DNA of 64,000 bases from Lineus longissimus (Eukaryota; Nemertea; Pilidiophora; Heteronemertea; Lineidae). Each line of letters begins with the position of its first letter. Within the stretch, counting starts at the first letter, position 1. This document shows positions 59,156 through 64,000 of this stretch, piece after piece. Position numbers and translations under genes: made by a program. The DNA lies in assembly GCF_910592395.1 (NCBI RefSeq), contig NC_088315.1, positions 4,404,501 through 4,468,500 of the forward strand. The letters run 5' to 3'. The notes under the pieces are model-generated. The model did no database searches. It was not told where the DNA came from and saw only the letters and a program-made list of their open reading frames with translations.

Positions 59156-62100
59156 ATGTCTGACGACGAAGGAGCAGGAAGGTAAGAGAAACAGTGTTGT
59201 CCATATCAATTGTTGCTGGAATGTGCTGTTATGTAGATAATCGTCAGGTCACACCTGTACAGGTCTCGTCATGAAAACTTCGAATTACCACTCCTTATGC
59301 TCATTTCGATGGGGGACCTCTTTAGTTTTTTTGACATTTCATTCAAACCCTATTGCAAATTGAAAAAATGTATAGTGTGTGGCAAGATTTCATCGATGTA
59401 TATCAAAAATCATAATGCAATATACTGTTACTGATGAGATGCATCATTACTACTAAACTTTTTCTATTATTATCGTAGATTCGACAGACTTACAAGTCGA
59501 TAATTTCAATATTATCGCTTACCATAAATCCACTGAGGGGATTAGATGCCAACTCAAGGAAGTGCCCCTATTTCTATTTCAGCAACTCTTCTGATAATTC
59601 TACTGTCAATATATGCCCATTGAAATCATAGTTCCAGTCTAACCAATCTGAACATTTATTTGCATTTCATACTTCAAAAGCAATATAGTTTTACACGGTC
59701 ATCATCCTTGGACAGCTTCTCAAAGAATATTCATTCACTTTCTATTCCCACATTGATTTTGCTCAATTGATGCTATATCACCACGTGGCTTTGAATCGGA
59801 ACACCATTCTCTAGCGAGTCACTACAAAAATGCTTGGGACGATTGGCACTTCCCAAACCTCACCTCTTTATTTTTTCATCCATCTCACAGCGACTATGAG
59901 CAGCGGTAAGTAGACGTAACGTGTGAACAAGATGCGTACCCACCTCCTATCCGCTTATAGTTTTGACTCGTAACGTTACTTCATTTCTGATTTGCACAGA
60001 TGCGGAATCGTCACTTCCATTGACAGTCGGCGCATGACCGATTTACTCAGACATTTCCACAAGTCAATTTTCTGATCTGATCAACACCACCCCAGTTCTG
60101 GTATAGGGGTTGCCGGACCAGAAAATTCGACGATCCAAGATTTAATACATAATTTCAAGCATAAAACTTTGTGTCATACAATATGCAAATTCTTATCATA
60201 TCAAGTAAAGGCACTAACCATCCTCGCCATGGCTGTTAACTAACATATCATCATACATATTGATTTAGACATTCTCTCTGAATTGTGTTGCTTTTCTCTC
60301 CTAGAAGTAAATGTAAGATTCACCCAACATATCTTTTTTTCTTTTTGGGAGAATTGCACTTGGTCTAAATCAAACTTGGTCTCATTCAGCTTATACACAT
60401 GTATATATCATGAAAATCGGAGCTTCACCGCTACATTCTACTTGGAAGCGCATACCACAACACGATAGCCTACACTCATTAGATTGCTGAGCATTTTTTA
60501 TCACGGCTGCTACATTCATTTACATTTGAATCTTCATATCCACATAATTATTTCATTTTCATGTTTTAAAATATATCAGACAACCAGTTGTAAATACGCG
60601 ATTCACTTTCGTTACAAATCTTCTTATTTTCACAGCTTCGGACATCGAGCCACAGATACGTACTAAGGCGTCACTTTTTTCCGATGCCTGTGTGTATCTC
60701 TGGCTGGATTACCGAGGTTGTTATGCGATTCTTCATCGTATTTTCATTTCGTTATATTAATTTCTCTGCTCCAGCCGGGGTTCATGACGTACATCCAAAT
60801 GGCGCCAAAGCCGCTTTCACAGGCGCCATTTAGATGTAGGTCACGACAACAGGCCACCTGTGCTCATGGTTTTGATCTCTTGTCTCCAGAGAGGAGTCAC
60901 CCGCCCCAGAACCTGAAGCTGAGGAACATCATGCTGCGTGAGTTGTGTGAACATTGCTTGGTGTGAACACTTTTGAACAGTGTAGAATCTGTGCCGTAGT
61001 AAGCTCGTAGTCGAACTGGTCCTTCCTCATTGGCACCGTGTGACCCTCTCGTATATTCGCTGGGTGCCAAAAGTTTTTTCGTGGTATTGACACCATTATA
61101 TGATCATATAAGGTAAGGTGGTACAGTGATAGCATCGGTTGTATAGTGTGCCTGGATTATAACTGTATCGCTTTACCATGCATGCGGAGTCGGTCCCTCG
61201 AAGAAAGGGACGAGAACAAGTTATGTTACTGAGATGTACACGGTGATCACGGTGTCATGAACGGAGCGAAGAAAAACCTGCCTGGAGCCAAAACGGAGAG
61301 TGACTCCCAGTCATGGCTCTTGGTAGATATGTTCCAGTTATAGGTTAATGGCACAGCTATGGAGTGTATAGAGAAATGATAGCAATGTTTGCGGACTAGA
61401 GTAAGAAGCAGTATATATAGAGACTAAATGTTTAATTGTGCGGTGGTGTTTAAAGTAACCTTTTGTATGATTTGTTTCGATTATGTACCAAACCTCATCC
61501 TACCATTATTCACCATTTAAAGACGTAGATACGATGCATAGCAGTAGACCTGTTTACGTCTTGAGGTGTTACAATACATCACTATTTGCTCATAACACTG
61601 CATGTCCTCGCCTTCAATCTTAACTCTCCTTTATCTTCATTCTCGTATCTCAGCCATCGATAGGTTCATATTTACAAGCGACCATTTTATCGGCATCGGT
61701 GACTGTGTATCCGAGACCTAGATATATCTTGATCACCGACATCGCTTTGATTGATTTCGTCATCTTTTGTTCCAGGATTTCCTCTATTTTATGAGCACTC
61801 CTTCCTAATTATCATTCTAAAGTAGTGAAAATTAAAGTTGCAGCAAAAAGTGTTTTTGGTCGGTCTCTGAGTTTCCCCACCGTCAGATGTGAGGTTATTT
61901 ATAAACTGTCAATGACCGATCGACGAAAGCAATGAGAATAGCTTTTTACTTTTAGTTAACTAGTTTTGGGTAGAATCTCGTGCCCCCGCCTATAGTCATT
62001 AGATTATTTTGTTTAAAAAGATATAGCACCGACCCAATCTGCATGACATCAGTTAACTTGCAGTCCTCAGTAAGCCTCAGCTCAGGCCCGCCCCGCCCCG

Positions 62101-62212
62101 TCGGATTCCATTTTTATTTACTCTGATTTTCTGCTTATTTTTCGTTTCCCATTACTATTTCGTTTAGGGAAGAGGAAGAGCGTCAGCCCACCCCACCACC
62201 ACCCCCAAAGAA
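59156..62212 (+). CDS. troponin T-like N-terminal region (partial, runs off window)
   Basis: Four small coding exons: 59156-59181, 59891-59905 (15 nt), 60890-60937 (48 nt), 62168-62212 (45 nt). They spell an acidic N-terminus: MSDDEGAG, SDYEQ, REESPAPEPEAEEHHA, AEEEERQPTPPPPKK. All three internal exons are multiples of three with the same phase (2), so any can be skipped without changing frame. MSD(D/E)E followed by a Glu/Pro/Lys-rich hypervariable segment from tiny, alternatively used exons is the pattern of troponin T, the tropomyosin-binding subunit of striated muscle troponin. The conserved tropomyosin- and troponin I-binding parts would lie to the right of the window, so identity is inferred. 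Other acidic muscle or cytoskeletal proteins remain possible. Confidence 0.55.
60783..60845. repeat. inverted repeat just upstream of a cassette exon
   Basis: Arms 60783-60806 and 60822-60845 pair at 21 of 24 positions with a 15-base loop, and the inner half (AAATGGCGCC) is perfect. The hairpin ends 44 bases before exon 60890-60937, where branch point and polypyrimidine tract are expected. It could be a chance foldback or a splice-regulating structure. Confidence 0.7.
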
Positions 62213-64000
62213 GTGAGTGCCGCACTGGACAGTCTTTGCCGTGTGCTCTTGCTCAAGGCACTTACGGAGTCTGAAATAGCCATTTTGTCATGTTATTGCC
62301 ATGACAACATCATGTGCACGTGACTGCACTTGCCCACGTGATTGCAGCCATGATGTTCCCATGACGCGTCGTAAAGTGACTAGCAACACATTTACGACAT
62401 TGCCGCCATGGTGATGCTTATTTAACAATCTAATAGTCCATGACAACGCCGTAGCGCCACCATCGGTGAAAATTCTGATGGGATGTTATGGCGTTTCCAT
62501 GACATCAATAACGTTTACGGACCTCGTGCCTTTTTGGTTCTTGTAGACGGCGTTTAAGTTGCACGTCACTGATATAACAAATCCTTGAATTGTCACATGA
62601 TATTTAAAGGATTTCCCTGCCAATCACTCCAACTCACTCTAACTCCTTCCACCAAGCCCGCCCTTCAACGACCCGTTCTGCTCTGTTCTGTTTATTTTTT
62701 GAAATATTAATTTTCATAAAGATAGACTGAAGAAAATGTTTCTTTTCATCGAATACGATCTTACAATGTTCATTGTCTGAAAACGAACCTTCTTTCTATT
62801 TCAACCAGCTTTGATGAATGATTAACGATATCATGAATGTTACCTTCGGTCTATCTCTTTGAAAAGAAGCAGTTAGTTTAATTTTGAACGTCTACATGTT
62901 TACGGAAACCCCTATCCGTAATACCCTTTCACTGACCCACCTTCATCCCTCGGTTCTTAAACGATGTAATTGTATAATGGAAGCAAATCTTTACTTTACG
63001 TTCAGAGGCGAACTTTGTGCGTTTTCTTTAGAAAGAATGACTTTCTGTTGGAAACTTGGGAAATCAGGAGAAATCAGTACGAGATTTATACAGTAATTTA
63101 TAAACGAAATTCCTGGTTCCATTCGGTTGAAGAGACCTGAAAAGAAACGGAGTGAGGGATCGTGCCTCCCATGTCATAATGGCTCCTGCCGGGGTTTCTT
63201 GACCCGGTAGCACAAAAACAGTTAGTCACTAACTTGACGTTAACTTGAACTTGGCATCATGTCTATATATTTAGTTGATACCAATCAAAATGACCTGATT
63301 TGATTTGCTTGGAATACCGGCCCCTGTTAAATATCACCAACATATTGAACTTGCAATGACTATATTCACTCCGCCTGATTGACAACGCTCCCTTCAAAGA
63401 GCGAACTCGCAAATGACAGAACGAGTGTATGCCTTGGTGGTTCAAGATATCATAGTACATGCCTTTTTTTCTTTGACATAGCGTCTACTTTTAGCATGCT
63501 GCCTGTGCATGAATTCAATGATATATAGGTACATGATAGCGCTAAACAGGATGAGTTCTGAGTGCATTCTTTGCAGATGTGACGTTTAGTATGTGGCTGT
63601 TTTGGAAGCATTTTACTTCTTAGACACTCTGAATGTTTCATCCGTTTTTAATGCAGTTTTATACAACTTCTCAAATTGTTCGTTTAGCAACCTAAACTTA
63701 CTTCTCTTCGAAGTGATGGGTAAAGATCACAGGCACATGAAATTTGATGAGTGTTTTTCTGTAGGGGTGGCATTTTGATTTTCATGTGCCAGTGTACAGA
63801 TCCCATTGCTGCTGCGAAATGCATAATCGCATTCTTCCTATAGTTTGTGGGACTCGTCCGGCCATTCTAAAGTATCCAAGGCCTTTTGCTGATTTGTGTG
63901 TAATCTTGTCGGCCACAAAGTAAAGATACCCTGGTCCCACTTCGAAATCACTGCACATTATCAAATTTATGTTTTTAGATTTAATTATGGCCGGAACACG
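62213..64000 (+). other. intron of the troponin-T-like gene, no further exon seen
   Basis: Candidate acceptors near 62809 and 63576 lead quickly to stops in the required phase, so no next exon was accepted. No other gene or repeat recognised. Confidence 0.45.

Noticed and set aside
60636-60659. 24-nt possible microexon in the troponin-T-like gene
   Set aside because: Donor GTACTA is poor and the peptide is not acidic like its neighbours.

Overview
The window is nuclear DNA of an invertebrate bilaterian animal, probably marine. It has spliced genes with short GT-AG introns, animal-only families (a BAX-type BCL-2 protein, TMEM117, a SLC39A8/14-type metal transporter, a membrane UDP-glycosyltransferase, SPRYD3, a probable troponin T), a CR1/L2-type retrotransposon tail, tRNA-derived SINEs, pogo-type MITEs and many minisatellites. 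The phylum cannot be fixed from sequence alone; a lophotrochozoan or an ambulacrarian would both fit. Exons below were joined by hand from splice sites, reading phase and family similarity.  Layout: 0-2.4 kb holds decayed minus-strand coding debris and one small membrane-type ORF. 2.7-5.8 kb is SPRYD3 (+, 9 exons, 445 aa). 6-12.4 kb has no convincing gene: a 40-bp palindrome, a 208-bp tandem duplication, one orphan exon-like block and degenerate repeats. 12.4-15.4 kb is an ankyrin-repeat gene (-, 8 exons, 362 aa). 16.7-23.9 kb is a SLC39A8/14-type ZIP transporter (+, 8 exons, 547 aa) carrying a pogo-type MITE in an intron. 25.1-28.8 kb is a compound satellite: a 73-bp array, a 146-bp array, then 73-bp-related units that switch orientation, ending in a pre-miRNA-like hairpin. 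29.2-33.5 kb is an unrecognised 561-aa gene (-, 13 exons). 34.4-36.0 kb is a UDP-glycosyltransferase whose coding part is one exon (+). 37.2-38.1 kb is a non-LTR retrotransposon 3' end. 38.9-42.3 kb is a BAX-like apoptosis gene (+, 6 exons, one GC-AG intron). 43.2-45.0 kb holds two minisatellites and a second copy of the AATAAA palindrome. 48.0-51.0 kb is TMEM117 (-, 6 exons, 633 aa, long N-terminal extension). 52.2-54.1 kb is a secreted Cys-rich, Kazal-like protein (-, 4 exons, 359 aa) whose last ~170 residues are a glutamine/asparagine-rich tandem repeat. 56.7-62.2 kb is the 5' part of a gene resembling troponin T (+), with a TATA box, a noncoding first exon and three tiny phase-matched exons; it runs off the right edge.  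The genes have unrelated roles (metal import, glucuronidation-type conjugation, apoptosis, muscle regulation and so on), and nothing suggests they act as one pathway. The least ordinary features are the Q/N-rich Kazal-like protein, the pair of homologous palindromes carrying AATAAA on both strands, the strand-switching satellite and the microexon cassette of the troponin-T-like gene.
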